NCBI RefSeq assembly: GCF_000376785.1
Contig: NZ_AQXX01000076.1
Location: 1 to 34,407, forward strand
Direction: 5' to 3'
Length of the DNA: 34,407 nucleotides
Source: Hahella ganghwensis DSM 17046
Lineage (GTDB): Bacteria; Pseudomonadota; Gammaproteobacteria; Pseudomonadales; Oleiphilaceae
Shown here piece after piece: positions 25,780-34,156 of this stretch. The notes beneath the pieces were generated by a model, which was not told the origin of the DNA, made no database searches, and was given only the letters and a program-made list of their open reading frames with translations. The position numbers were made by a program, and so were the translations under genes. How positions within the stretch are numbered: position 1 is the first letter of the stretch; each line of letters opens with the position of its first letter.

Positions 25780-27051
25780 ATGAGTTTTGAAACAATTTCT
25801 GTTGTTGGATTGGGATATATTGGGCTGCCTACCGCGGCAGTAATTGCATCACGTCGCAAGACGGTTTTTGGTTTAGATATTAATCAGAATACGGTTGATA
25901 TTATTAATCGAGGAAAGATTCATATAGTTGAACCTGAGTTGGATATGTTAGTCCATGCTGCTGTTACAAAAGGTTACCTAATTGCGAGTACCGTAGCAAA
26001 GGAATCTGATGCGTTCTTGATTGCTGTACCTACACCTTTTAAACGGAATTATGAGCCAGATTTAAAATATGTAGAAAGTGCCGTTAAGTTAATAGCACCA
26101 GTATTGCAGAAAGGAAATCTGATTATCTTAGAATCGACTTCTCCCGTTGGGACTACAGAAAAAATGGCGTCTTGGTTGGCTGAATTAAGGCCGGATCTAA
26201 GTTTTCCCCAAACTCATGGTGAAAACTCTGATATCAGGTTGGCACATTGTCCTGAAAGAGTGCTTCCAGGCCATATTGTAAGGGAGTTGGTTGAAAATGA
26301 TCGTGTAATTGGAGGTATGACGACAAAATGCTCAGATGCGGCATGTGATCTATATAATATTTTTGTCACCGGTAAATGTATCTCGACTACTGCGCGAACT
26401 GCAGAAATGGTTAAGTTGGCAGAAAATAGCTTTCGGGATGTGAATATCGCATTTGCCAATGAGCTATCTGTTATTTGTGACAAGCATAATATAAGTGTTT
26501 GGGAGTTAATAAAATTAGCCAATAGACATCCTCGTGTTAATATTCTTCAGCCTGGGCCTGGTGTCGGAGGGCACTGTATAGCTGTCGACCCATGGTTTAT
26601 TGTTAGTCAGTCGCCAGACGAGTCGCGTCTGATAAAAATGGCGCGAGACGTCAATGACGATAAGCCTTACTGGGTTGTTTCTAAGGTGAAAAAGGCAGTG
26701 AACTTGTTTCTAAGAAATAACCCAGGATGCACAGTAAATGATATAAAGATTGCTTGTTTTGGATTGTCGTTCAAGCCAAATATTGATGATTTACGAGAAA
26801 GTCCTGCTGTTTTAGTTGCAAAAAAACTGGCTAGTAGTTACAAGGGGCAAATATTGCTGGTTGAACCAAATATTGCTGAATTTCCTGCTGGATTTCCAAA
26901 TGCTTGGGAGTTCGTAGATATGTATGAAGCTATTGATATAGCAAATGTCATTGTGCTTCTTGTGGATCATAAAGAGTTCTACAGACTTAAGTTAGATAAA
27001 TTTGACAAGCGGTATTTGGTTGATACTCGAGGAGTCTGGCATGAAGGTTGA
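25780..27051 (+). CDS. wecC: UDP-N-acetyl-D-mannosamine dehydrogenase
   Basis: A 423-residue UDP-sugar dehydrogenase that oxidises UDP-ManNAc twice to UDP-ManNAcA with NAD. It shows the N-terminal VVGLGYIGLPTAAVIASR Rossmann motif, AVPTPF, ESTSPVGTTEKM, the dimer region AENSFRDVNIAFANELS, and GVGGHCIAVDPW with the catalytic Cys266. The pairing with wecB favours ManNAcA over other UDP-hexuronates; sequence alone would not fully exclude a related UDP-HexNAc 6-dehydrogenase (WbpA/WbpO type). Composition is AT-rich to its end, unlike the next gene. Confidence 0.93.
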   Translation: MSFETISVVGLGYIGLPTAAVIASRRKTVFGLDINQNTVDIINRGKIHIVEPELDMLVHAAVTKGYLIASTVAKESDAFLIAVPTPFKRNYEPDLKYVESAVKLIAPVLQKGNLIILESTSPVGTTEKMASWLAELRPDLSFPQTHGENSDIRLAHCPERVLPGHIVRELVENDRVIGGMTTKCSDAACDLYNIFVTGKCISTTARTAEMVKLAENSFRDVNIAFANELSVICDKHNISVWELIKLANRHPRVNILQPGPGVGGHCIAVDPWFIVSQSPDESRLIKMARDVNDDKPYWVVSKVKKAVNLFLRNNPGCTVNDIKIACFGLSFKPNIDDLRESPAVLVAKKLASSYKGQILLVEPNIAEFPAGFPNAWEFVDMYEAIDIANVIVLLVDHKEFYRLKLDKFDKRYLVDTRGVWHEG

Positions 27052-27112
27052 TTTGTTATAATTATGAGCTTCGTAGTTAAACTCCTCGTAAATTGCCTAA
27101 AAAGAAGATCAT

Positions 27113-28516
27113 TTGAAATCTGTAATCAAACACCATGGCGCCACCAACGGCGTCACTGGCTCCTGCCACGAACTCAAGTTCGGCGAAGCCGGATTTCTAA
27201 TTGACTGTGGTCTATTCCAAGGTGATGAAGCAGCAGGAAAGTCTTCTGCAGATGATCTCAAAATTGACTTTCCGATTGAACATATTCAGGCGCTGATCGT
27301 CACTCATGTTCACATCGACCATGTCGGTCGCATTCCCTATCTTTTGGCTGCTGGGTTTAAGGGGCCCATATATTGTAGTGAGCCATCCGCTCTGCTGTTG
27401 CCGGAGATACTCGAAGATGCGCTCAAGATTGGTTTCACCAGGAACAGAGAGCTGATAGAAAAAGTACTGGGTTACCTCAAGACGATTATTCAGCCGGTTC
27501 CCTACGGTGAGTGGCTTTGTATCTACGACTCAGATAGTCGAAGGGTGAAGCTCAAGTTAGAACGGGCAGGGCATATACTGGGAAGTGCCTATGCTACTTT
27601 TCAGCTTCTGCAGGGGGATAATGACGAGCATGTGGTTTTTTCAGGCGATGTAGGGGCATCCAACGCGCCGTTACTGCCCGAAGCGAAATCTCCTGAGCGT
27701 TGTGATCGTCTGGTGATAGAGAGTACCTATGGTGATCGGATACATGAAGGTCGTGAAAACCGGGTAGGTACTCTTCGGCAGGTGCTGAAAAGATGTCTTG
27801 CGGACAATGGTGTTGTGCTCATCCCGGCATTCAGTATTGGTCGTACCCAGGAGCTTCTATATGAAATTGAAGAGACTCTTCACGACGACAAAATAAAAGA
27901 GGTAGGGAAGTTTTCGGAATGGGAGGTTGTGGTCGACTCCCCATTAGCTGCGCGATTTACTGAGCACTACCGAAACCTGGCTGAGTTCTGGGATAAAGAA
28001 GCCCGCGAAAGGCGTGAATTCGGCAGACACCCTTTAAATTTTTATCAACTGACGACGATTGCCTCACATGATCACCATAAAGCCTTTCTTCATCGTTGTC
28101 TGAGTGTTCGAAAGCCAAGAATCGTTATCGCCGGAAGCGGAATGTGTAATGGTGGGCGTATCGTTAATTACCTAAAAGCATTTATAGGAGACCCGACAAC
28201 CGATATCCTTTTCGTGGGCTATCAGGCATCCGGTACTATCGGGCGTCAGATTCTGAAGCATAGTCCTGATAATGGGTTTGTTGTCCTGGATGGAAATCGA
28301 TTTGACATCCGTAGTGGCGTCTATTCTCTGTCAGGCTATTCCGCTCATGCAGATCAGCAGGATTTGATAGATTTTGTGTCTGGAATCAGAATTAAGCCAA
28401 AAGAGATTAGAATAGTTCATGGTGATGAAAGGGCAAAGAAGGCTTTGCAAAGCAAGCTTAAGGCATTGTCTTTCGACTCCAAAGTAATAATTTCTCGAGC
28501 TCAGGAAACTGAATGA
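27113..28516 (+). CDS. Beta-CASP metallo-beta-lactamase-fold (RNase-like) protein
   Basis: A 467-residue protein with a complete metallo-beta-lactamase/beta-CASP/RMMBL arrangement: HVHIDHVGR (His65, His67, Asp69, His70), GHILGSA, FSGDVG, ESTYGDR, PAFSIGRTQELL, AGSGMCNGGRI and YSAHADQQ, then HGDERAK. This is the CPSF73-like group of zinc-dependent nucleases. It has no KH domains. Its role in a sugar locus is unknown; it may be a neighbour maintained by linkage. It probably starts at TTG 27113, which gives a natural N-terminus. Its start coincides with a sharp rise in GC. The stop overlaps the next start (ATGA). Confidence 0.88.
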   Translation: MKSVIKHHGATNGVTGSCHELKFGEAGFLIDCGLFQGDEAAGKSSADDLKIDFPIEHIQALIVTHVHIDHVGRIPYLLAAGFKGPIYCSEPSALLLPEILEDALKIGFTRNRELIEKVLGYLKTIIQPVPYGEWLCIYDSDSRRVKLKLERAGHILGSAYATFQLLQGDNDEHVVFSGDVGASNAPLLPEAKSPERCDRLVIESTYGDRIHEGRENRVGTLRQVLKRCLADNGVVLIPAFSIGRTQELLYEIEETLHDDKIKEVGKFSEWEVVVDSPLAARFTEHYRNLAEFWDKEARERREFGRHPLNFYQLTTIASHDHHKAFLHRCLSVRKPRIVIAGSGMCNGGRIVNYLKAFIGDPTTDILFVGYQASGTIGRQILKHSPDNGFVVLDGNRFDIRSGVYSLSGYSAHADQQDLIDFVSGIRIKPKEIRIVHGDERAKKALQSKLKALSFDSKVIISRAQETE

Positions 28517-29430
28517 AAGTATTGATCACGGGGTTTACCGGCTTTGTTGGTAGGGCGTTGCTTGTAAAGAGTTCAGCGAGATTTGACAGCGTGGTTGGCA
28601 CGACTCGTCAAAATATTGGGGAGCTGGAAGAGGAATTTCCTGAGAACGTCAAGGTTGTTCAAGCTCCGCCATTTGATCATAGCGAGTGGGGAGAAATACT
28701 CTCAGGAACGGACGTTGTTGTTCATTGCGCTGCCAGAGTTCACCAGGTTAGAGACCAGGCAAAAGATCCGCTAGCCGAATTTCGCAGGATAAATCGGGAT
28801 GGTACAGCAAGTTTAGCGCGGTACGCGGCTGAAGCGGGGGTAATGAGGTTTGTTTTTATAAGTACTATTAAGGTCAATGGTGAAAAAACGTTGTCAGGTT
28901 TTCCATTTACGTCAGGTGACTTTCCAAACCCTACCTCTCCTTATGGGATTTCAAAACTGGAAGGGGAGGTTGCCTTAAAAGCTATTGCCGAGGAATTTGG
29001 TATGGAGTGGGTGATAATAAGGCCTCCTCTTGTATATGGCGCGGCTGCAAAAGGAAACCTGGCACTACTCGAAAAGATGGCTCAGATTGGGGTCCCGTTT
29101 CCGCTGGGAGGAATGGAAAACAGGCGCAGCTTGGTGAGTCTTGATCATCTGGTCGAGATAATCTGTACGGCAGTAGAGCGTCCTCAGGTAAAGAATTCCG
29201 TGTTGCTGGCCTGCGATAGAGAACCGGTTTCCACGGTCCAGATATATAGGAGGGTTTGTCAGAATGCAGGTAAACAAGCCCGTGTTATTACGCTGCCAGG
29301 GTTTATGCGTGGCTGGTTAATGTGGGTGTTAAAAAAAATGGGGCTCTACGAAAAACTTTTGGGAAGCCTGGAAATAGACTCAGAAGACCTATACAGAAAG
29401 CTGGGCTGGAAAACCGGTTCTGAAAAGTAA
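28513..29430 (+). CDS. WbpV-like NAD-dependent sugar epimerase/reductase
   Basis: A 305-residue extended SDR: VLITGFTGFVGRAL Rossmann motif, VVHCAARVHQV, FISTIKVNGE and catalytic YGISK (Tyr144, Lys148). STIKVNGE and the overall length are typical of the WbpV/WreQ-like group, some of which reduce UDP-4-keto-6-deoxy-GlcNAc to UDP-QuiNAc. That would require a WbpM-type 4,6-dehydratase, which is not in this window. Other UDP-sugar 4-epimerase activity is possible. It overlaps the nuclease-like gene by 4 bp and is followed by a likely terminator. Confidence 0.78.
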   Translation: MKVLITGFTGFVGRALLVKSSARFDSVVGTTRQNIGELEEEFPENVKVVQAPPFDHSEWGEILSGTDVVVHCAARVHQVRDQAKDPLAEFRRINRDGTASLARYAAEAGVMRFVFISTIKVNGEKTLSGFPFTSGDFPNPTSPYGISKLEGEVALKAIAEEFGMEWVIIRPPLVYGAAAKGNLALLEKMAQIGVPFPLGGMENRRSLVSLDHLVEIICTAVERPQVKNSVLLACDREPVSTVQIYRRVCQNAGKQARVITLPGFMRGWLMWVLKKMGLYEKLLGSLEIDSEDLYRKLGWKTGSEK

Positions 29431-29451
29431 AATTTCCCCTTTGTTATACAT

Positions 29452-29485
29452 GGCCCAATTGATTGTAATAGAATGGGCCGCTTTT
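29452..29485 (+). terminator. Probable intrinsic terminator before the rml genes
   Basis: GGCCCA (29452-29457) pairs with TGGGCC (29474-29479), extended by two A-T pairs across one bulge, and is followed after GC by TTTT. The U tract is short, so termination may be partial. It separates the long upstream run of genes from rmlBACD. Confidence 0.6.
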
Positions 29486-29535
29486 GATTCGTGGCTGTAT
29501 GTTTTAGGGCCTATTTAATACTTGGGGAATATTAG

Positions 29536-30621
29536 ATGAAGATACTGATAACTGGAGGTGCTGGTTTTATTGGGAGTGCGGTTATTCGGCATATCCTGGA
29601 AAATACCGGTGATACCGTTATCAATGTTGATTACCTGACCTATGCAGGCAATCTTGAGTCGATACCTGATCACCTTCAGGGCGATAGATATATTTTCGAG
29701 CAAGTAAACATTTGCGATTTTCCAGAAGTTGAGCGAGTGTTCCTGGCGCATCAGCCAGATGCTGTCATGCATTTGGCAGCAGAATCTCATGTAGACAGGT
29801 CAATTGATGGGCCTGGGGAATTTATTCAAACCAATATTGTTGGGACCTATACGCTACTTGAGATGGCTAAGAGGTATTGGTCGTCTCTAGGTGCGGAAAA
29901 AAAAGCAGAATTTAGGTTTCACCATATCTCAACAGATGAGGTTTATGGTGATCTCGAGGGTACCGATGATCTGTTTACGGAATCAACGCCCTATGCTCCC
30001 AGTTCTCCCTATTCCGCGAGTAAGGCCGGTTCTGATCATTTGGTTCGGGCTTGGGGGCGGACCTACGGATTACCTGTCATTGTCACAAATTGTTCAAATA
30101 ATTACGGGCCCTATCATTTCCCGGAGAAGCTGATACCTCATATGATTCTTAATGCCTTGTCGGGTAAACCGCTACCAGTTTACGGTGACGGACAACAAAT
30201 TCGTGATTGGCTGTATGTTGAAGACCATGCCAGGGCACTCTATGAAGTTGTTACCAGAGGAGATATTGGGGAGACCTACAACATAGGTGGCCATAATGAG
30301 AAGACTAACCTTCAGGTTGTACATGCCATTTGTGATTTGCTCGAAGAGTTGGTTCCAGAGAAGCCAAATGGGGTTTCGAGTTATAGAGGACTTGTGCAGT
30401 TTGTAAAAGACCGCCCTGGCCATGATGTGCGTTATGCAATAGATGCTTCTAAAATCCATAAGGAATTAGGTTGGAAACCTGGGGAAAGCTTCGAATCAGG
30501 TATTCGAAAGACCGTGTGTTGGTACCTTGAAAATCGTCACTGGTGGGAACGAGTATTATCTGGCGATTACCAGTTGGCGAGGCTTGGTGCGAATGACTCT
30601 GGGCGAGATAGGGTGATGTAG
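29536..30621 (+). CDS. rmlB: dTDP-glucose 4,6-dehydratase
   Basis: A 361-residue SDR that makes dTDP-4-keto-6-deoxy-D-glucose, step two of dTDP-L-rhamnose synthesis. Seen: [55 protein letters not shown] (catalytic Tyr and Lys), [17 protein letters not shown] and [19 protein letters not shown], all diagnostic for RmlB. The GGGGA ribosome site lies nine bases before the ATG. It is first in a tightly spaced rmlBACD set and follows a terminator, so it may have its own promoter, though I could not assign one clearly. Confidence 0.96.
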   Translation: MKILITGGAGFIGSAVIRHILENTGDTVINVDYLTYAGNLESIPDHLQGDRYIFEQVNICDFPEVERVFLAHQPDAVMHLAAESHVDRSIDGPGEFIQTNIVGTYTLLEMAKRYWSSLGAEKKAEFRFHHISTDEVYGDLEGTDDLFTESTPYAPSSPYSASKAGSDHLVRAWGRTYGLPVIVTNCSNNYGPYHFPEKLIPHMILNALSGKPLPVYGDGQQIRDWLYVEDHARALYEVVTRGDIGETYNIGGHNEKTNLQVVHAICDLLEELVPEKPNGVSSYRGLVQFVKDRPGHDVRYAIDASKIHKELGWKPGESFESGIRKTVCWYLENRHWWERVLSGDYQLARLGANDSGRDRVM

Positions 30622-30623
30622 AT

Positions 30624-31505
30624 ATGGCAAAGTATAAAGGGATAATACTGGCTGGTGGTTCTGGGACTCGTTTGCATCCACTAACCTTGGGGGTGTCCAA
30701 GCAATTGATGCCTGTATATGACAAACCCATGATCTATTATCCCATCTCAGTATTGATGCTGGCGGGAATCAGGGACATCTTAATCATTACAACGCCAGAG
30801 GATCAGGATAGCTACAAAAAGCTGTTGGGAGACGGTAGATCTTATGGCGTGAGTTTATCTTATGCAGTACAGCCCTCACCAGATGGTTTGGCGCAAGCAT
30901 TTCTTATTGGCGAGGAATTTTTAGGTAGTGATAGCGCCTGCTTGGTCTTGGGGGACAATATTTTTTACGGGCAACACTTTACAGAGAAGCTTCGACTTGC
31001 TGCAAGTGTTGAAAAGGGCGCTACCGTCTTTGGGTATCATGTCAATGATCCTGAAAGATTTGGTGTTGTTGAATTTGATCAGTCAGGAAAGGCTCTTAGC
31101 ATAGAAGAAAAACCGGTAAAGCCAAAATCGAGCTATGCCGTGACTGGGCTCTATTTTTACGATAATCAGGTTGTTTCCATTGCAAAGGATATTAAGCCAT
31201 CCCCCAGAGGTGAGTTGGAAATCACTGACATAAATAATGCTTATCTTGAGCAGGGGATTTTGAACGTTTCTTTGCTGGGCCGGGGGTTTGCTTGGCTGGA
31301 TACCGGGACGCATGATTCTCTAATCGAGGCGGGGCAATTTGTCCAAACCGTCGAGCATCGTCAGGGGTTAAAAGTTGCTTGCCTGGAGGAGATTGCTTAC
31401 AGGCAAAATTGGATTGGTCGTGAAGAATTAAGCGAGAGAGCTGATCAGCTTAAAAAGACTGGTTACGGTCAATATTTACAGAAGTTACTGGACGGGTACA
31501 AATAA
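30624..31505 (+). CDS. rmlA: Glucose-1-phosphate thymidylyltransferase
   Basis: A 293-residue nucleotidyltransferase that forms dTDP-glucose from glucose-1-phosphate and dTTP. Signatures are [20 protein letters not shown] (the GXGXRL nucleotide loop), [24 protein letters not shown] and [13 protein letters not shown]. Length is standard. It starts 2 bp after rmlB and is followed by rmlC after 2 bp, so the three are co-translated. Confidence 0.97.
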   Translation: MAKYKGIILAGGSGTRLHPLTLGVSKQLMPVYDKPMIYYPISVLMLAGIRDILIITTPEDQDSYKKLLGDGRSYGVSLSYAVQPSPDGLAQAFLIGEEFLGSDSACLVLGDNIFYGQHFTEKLRLAASVEKGATVFGYHVNDPERFGVVEFDQSGKALSIEEKPVKPKSSYAVTGLYFYDNQVVSIAKDIKPSPRGELEITDINNAYLEQGILNVSLLGRGFAWLDTGTHDSLIEAGQFVQTVEHRQGLKVACLEEIAYRQNWIGREELSERADQLKKTGYGQYLQKLLDGYK

Positions 31506-31507
31506 GC

Positions 31508-32050
31508 GTGAAAGTAATAGAAACAGGTATTGAGGGTGTGGTGATCATTGAGCCAAGGGTTTTTGGCGATGATCGTGGGTTCTTTCTTGAGACGTTTCAA
31601 GCTAATCGCTATAGGGATATGGTCGGAATTGATCTGGAGTTTGTCCAGGATAATCATTCAAGGTCATCAAAAGGAGTGTTAAGAGGGCTTCACTTTCAAA
31701 AAAACAAACCTCAGGGAAAATTGGTTAGGGTGGTCCGTGGGGCGGTATTTGATGTGGCTGTTGATATTCGGCCTGGCTCCACAACATACGGTAGATGGTT
31801 TGGTGTAGAGCTTAGTGAGGTCAATAAAAGACAATTCTGGGTGCCTCCCGGATTAGCTCATGGTTTTTTGGTTCTCAGTGATTTTGCGGATTTTGAGTAT
31901 AAGTGCACTGATTATTATGATCCCGCTGATGAAGGTTCACTTATATGGAATGATGCCGACGTTGGGATTGAATGGCCTCTCGAATCACAACCGATCTTGT
32001 CAGAGAAGGACGCTAGGGCTGCCTGTTTGTCAGAGTTGGAGTTTAAATGA
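31508..32050 (+). CDS. rmlC: dTDP-4-dehydrorhamnose 3,5-epimerase
   Basis: A 180-residue cupin-type epimerase. It has DDRGFFLETFQ, QDNHSRSSKGVLRGLHFQ with the catalytic His, PQGKLVRVVRGAVFDVAVDIR, FWVPPGLAHGFLVLSD and a YKCTDYY with the catalytic Tyr. It acts on the RmlB product. The start is GTG 31508; no in-frame ATG gives the right N-terminus. The stop overlaps the rmlD start (ATGA). Confidence 0.96.
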   Translation: MKVIETGIEGVVIIEPRVFGDDRGFFLETFQANRYRDMVGIDLEFVQDNHSRSSKGVLRGLHFQKNKPQGKLVRVVRGAVFDVAVDIRPGSTTYGRWFGVELSEVNKRQFWVPPGLAHGFLVLSDFADFEYKCTDYYDPADEGSLIWNDADVGIEWPLESQPILSEKDARAACLSELEFK

Positions 32051-32919
32051 GGATATTGGTAGCCGGAGCTAATGGCCAGTTAGGCAGATGCCTGCAAGAT
32101 TGTTTGAAAAATACCAGTCATCAATGGTTGGCGCTGAGTCGAAGCAGTTTAGAGATAACTGATTCGGAGCAGGTTAGGAGAGTGATTAATGAATTTGTTC
32201 CTGAAATCGTCATAAATGCAGCTGCTTATACTGCAGTCGATAGAGCTGAGTCTGAGCCGGATTTGGCATCTGGTGTAAATGTAGAGGGTGGGCGAATACT
32301 TGCTGAGAGCTGTTCGGTAGTAGGGGCGAGACTACTCCATGTATCAACGGATTACGTTTTCGATGGTACTGCCGGCAGCCCTTATAAGGAAGAAGACGAA
32401 ACGTCTCCAATTGGAGTTTACGGTAAGACGAAATTGGCTGGAGAGAAGTTTGTATTGCTATCCAGTCAGCGAAATTTTGTTCTTAGGACATCCTGGGTGT
32501 TCAGCGAATATGGAAATAATTTCCTTAAAACGATGATCAAGCTCGCCACCAGAGAGCAGATTGGGGTGGTCGCCGATCAATTTGGAGGGCCTACCTACGC
32601 AGGGGATATTGCTGCGGCCTTGCTGTCAATGGCGGAGAAGTCACTAGATATGCTTGATGAAGGAGGGGTTTTTCATTTCTCCGGCGCGCCGTCAGTTAGC
32701 TGGTTTGATTTTGCAACGTTTATATTTGATGAGGCTGAACGGCTTGGAATCATTGATGACAGCCCTGAAATTAAACCTATCTCGACATCTGAGTATCCAA
32801 CGCCAGCCAAGAGGCCAGCCTATTCTGTTCTGTCCAATGATAAGGTGATACGTACATTTGATGTGAAGCCATCTGATTGGAGGATGGCGGTATCCAAGGT
32901 CTTGCGTGCCTGTTCTTGA
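32047..32919 (+). CDS. rmlD: dTDP-4-dehydrorhamnose reductase
   Basis: A 290-residue SDR that reduces the RmlC product to dTDP-L-rhamnose with NAD(P)H. Seen: ILVAGANGQLGRCLQD, INAAAYTAVDRAESEP, HVSTDYVFDGTAGSPY and YGKTKLAGEK (catalytic Tyr and Lys), then RTSWVFSEYGNNFLKTM. Gene order rmlBACD differs from the common rmlBDAC. It closes the rhamnose block. A T run (32958-32965) follows shortly downstream, but the preceding stem is too weak to call a terminator confidently. Confidence 0.96.
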   Translation: MRILVAGANGQLGRCLQDCLKNTSHQWLALSRSSLEITDSEQVRRVINEFVPEIVINAAAYTAVDRAESEPDLASGVNVEGGRILAESCSVVGARLLHVSTDYVFDGTAGSPYKEEDETSPIGVYGKTKLAGEKFVLLSSQRNFVLRTSWVFSEYGNNFLKTMIKLATREQIGVVADQFGGPTYAGDIAAALLSMAEKSLDMLDEGGVFHFSGAPSVSWFDFATFIFDEAERLGIIDDSPEIKPISTSEYPTPAKRPAYSVLSNDKVIRTFDVKPSDWRMAVSKVLRACS

Positions 32920-33095
32920 ATGTGAAAGGTGTGATGACTAATCTTTTCTGCACGGCGTTTTTTTTGTAATTTTAATCGAGAGGTCTGACCGTAGTAGCTT
33001 AAGGTCGAATTTCCAAGGTTTCACAAACACTTAAACTACAAGGTAAAACCAATGCGCAATATGCGCTGCATGTTTGCATAGAAACCAGGTATAAA

Positions 33096-34016
33096 ATGAT
33101 CGGCATAGAACACATAAGCACTTATCTTCCCGCAGGCCGGATCGAAAATCTGTCCAGGCTTGAGCAATTTGGCATCAACGATACCTTTATTTCCGACAAG
33201 ATCGGAATGGTGCAGTTGGCTGTCAAAGATAAGGCTGATGATACCTCTGATCTATGTGTGAAAGCAGTTAACCAACTGCTGATTGAAAAAGGAGAGATCC
33301 TTTCAGAGATTGAGTGCCTGATTGTCTGTACCCAGAATCCAGACCACTATGGCCTGCCGCACACCTCCGCAATTGTGCATGGAAAACTGGACCTGCCAAG
33401 TAACTGTGCCTGCTTTGATGTATCTCTTGGTTGTTCCGGATATGTCTATAGTCTTTCTATTATTCGGTCGTTTATGGAAGCCAATGGCTATAAAAAAGGT
33501 TTGTTGATAACAGCTGATCCATATTCCAAAGTCATAGATATGAATGACAAGAATACGTCACTACTGTTTGGTGATGCTGCGACCGTTACGCTCATGAGCG
33601 ATCAGCCAAAGTGGCAAATAGGTAAGTGTGTGTTCGGGACTGATGGTTCACGCAATGAGGCTATCCAGGTCCGCGCCAGTGATCGTAAATTTGAAATGGC
33701 AGGTCGAGCCGTTTTGGATTTCTGTGCCAATATTGTGCCTGATAACATTCGAGAGACTTTGGCGCTTAACAACTTTCAAATTGGTGATATCGACAAGTTT
33801 ATTCTTCATCAGGGGAGTAAGTTTATCGTTAATATGATCATCAAACGCATGGATCTTGATCCCGCCAAAGTGCCTTTTGAGGCATCCTCATACGGTAATA
33901 CAGTTTCCTCTTCCATTCCTATGATTCTTGCTAACGAAAATGATGCTCAAAGTCTTGTGCTCTCAGGTTTCGGTGTTGGTGTTAGTTGGGGGTCGGTGGT
34001 GTTAATGAGGGATTAA
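33096..34016 (+). CDS. KAS III-like 3-oxoacyl-ACP synthase
   Basis: A 306-residue thiolase-fold enzyme with a full FabH-type triad: Cys113 in DVSLGCSGYVYSL, His238 in FILHQGSKFI and Asn268 in SSYGNTVSSSIP. It should condense an acyl-CoA or acyl-ACP with a malonyl-ACP type partner. FabH-like genes occur in some glycan loci, where they may make short acyl groups for sugar decoration; here no ACP, reductase or acyltransferase gene lies beside it. A 176-bp gap from rmlD suggests separate expression; the ribosome site AGG is modest. A small inverted repeat (GCGCA...TGCGC, 33054-33066) is just upstream. It may be the first gene of a set cut by the IS. Confidence 0.85.
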   Translation: MIGIEHISTYLPAGRIENLSRLEQFGINDTFISDKIGMVQLAVKDKADDTSDLCVKAVNQLLIEKGEILSEIECLIVCTQNPDHYGLPHTSAIVHGKLDLPSNCACFDVSLGCSGYVYSLSIIRSFMEANGYKKGLLITADPYSKVIDMNDKNTSLLFGDAATVTLMSDQPKWQIGKCVFGTDGSRNEAIQVRASDRKFEMAGRAVLDFCANIVPDNIRETLALNNFQIGDIDKFILHQGSKFIVNMIIKRMDLDPAKVPFEASSYGNTVSSSIPMILANENDAQSLVLSGFGVGVSWGSVVLMRD

Positions 34017-34152
34017 CCTACTAACTGAGTATCTGCTGATAGGTTCGTTTAATAAAGCAGTGCCATTGGTCTCAACGTTGATGGAGTTGCAAGCCGATAT
34101 CTATCATTGTGAATAAGAGTTGTCTGGCAGTGTACCTGAGAACTAATTGCTT

Positions 34153-34156
34153 CTAG
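34153..34156. other. CTAG, likely IS5 target-site copy
   Basis: CTAG directly abuts the apparent IS5-family terminus at 34157. IS5-group elements target and duplicate YTAR-type 4-bp sites, which CTAG fits. The second copy would lie outside the window. Confidence 0.55.

Noticed and set aside
32908-32965. Terminator after rmlD ending in an 8-T run
   Set aside because: The only stem found (CGTGC/GCACG) has five pairs and a loop of over 35 nt, too weak to claim.
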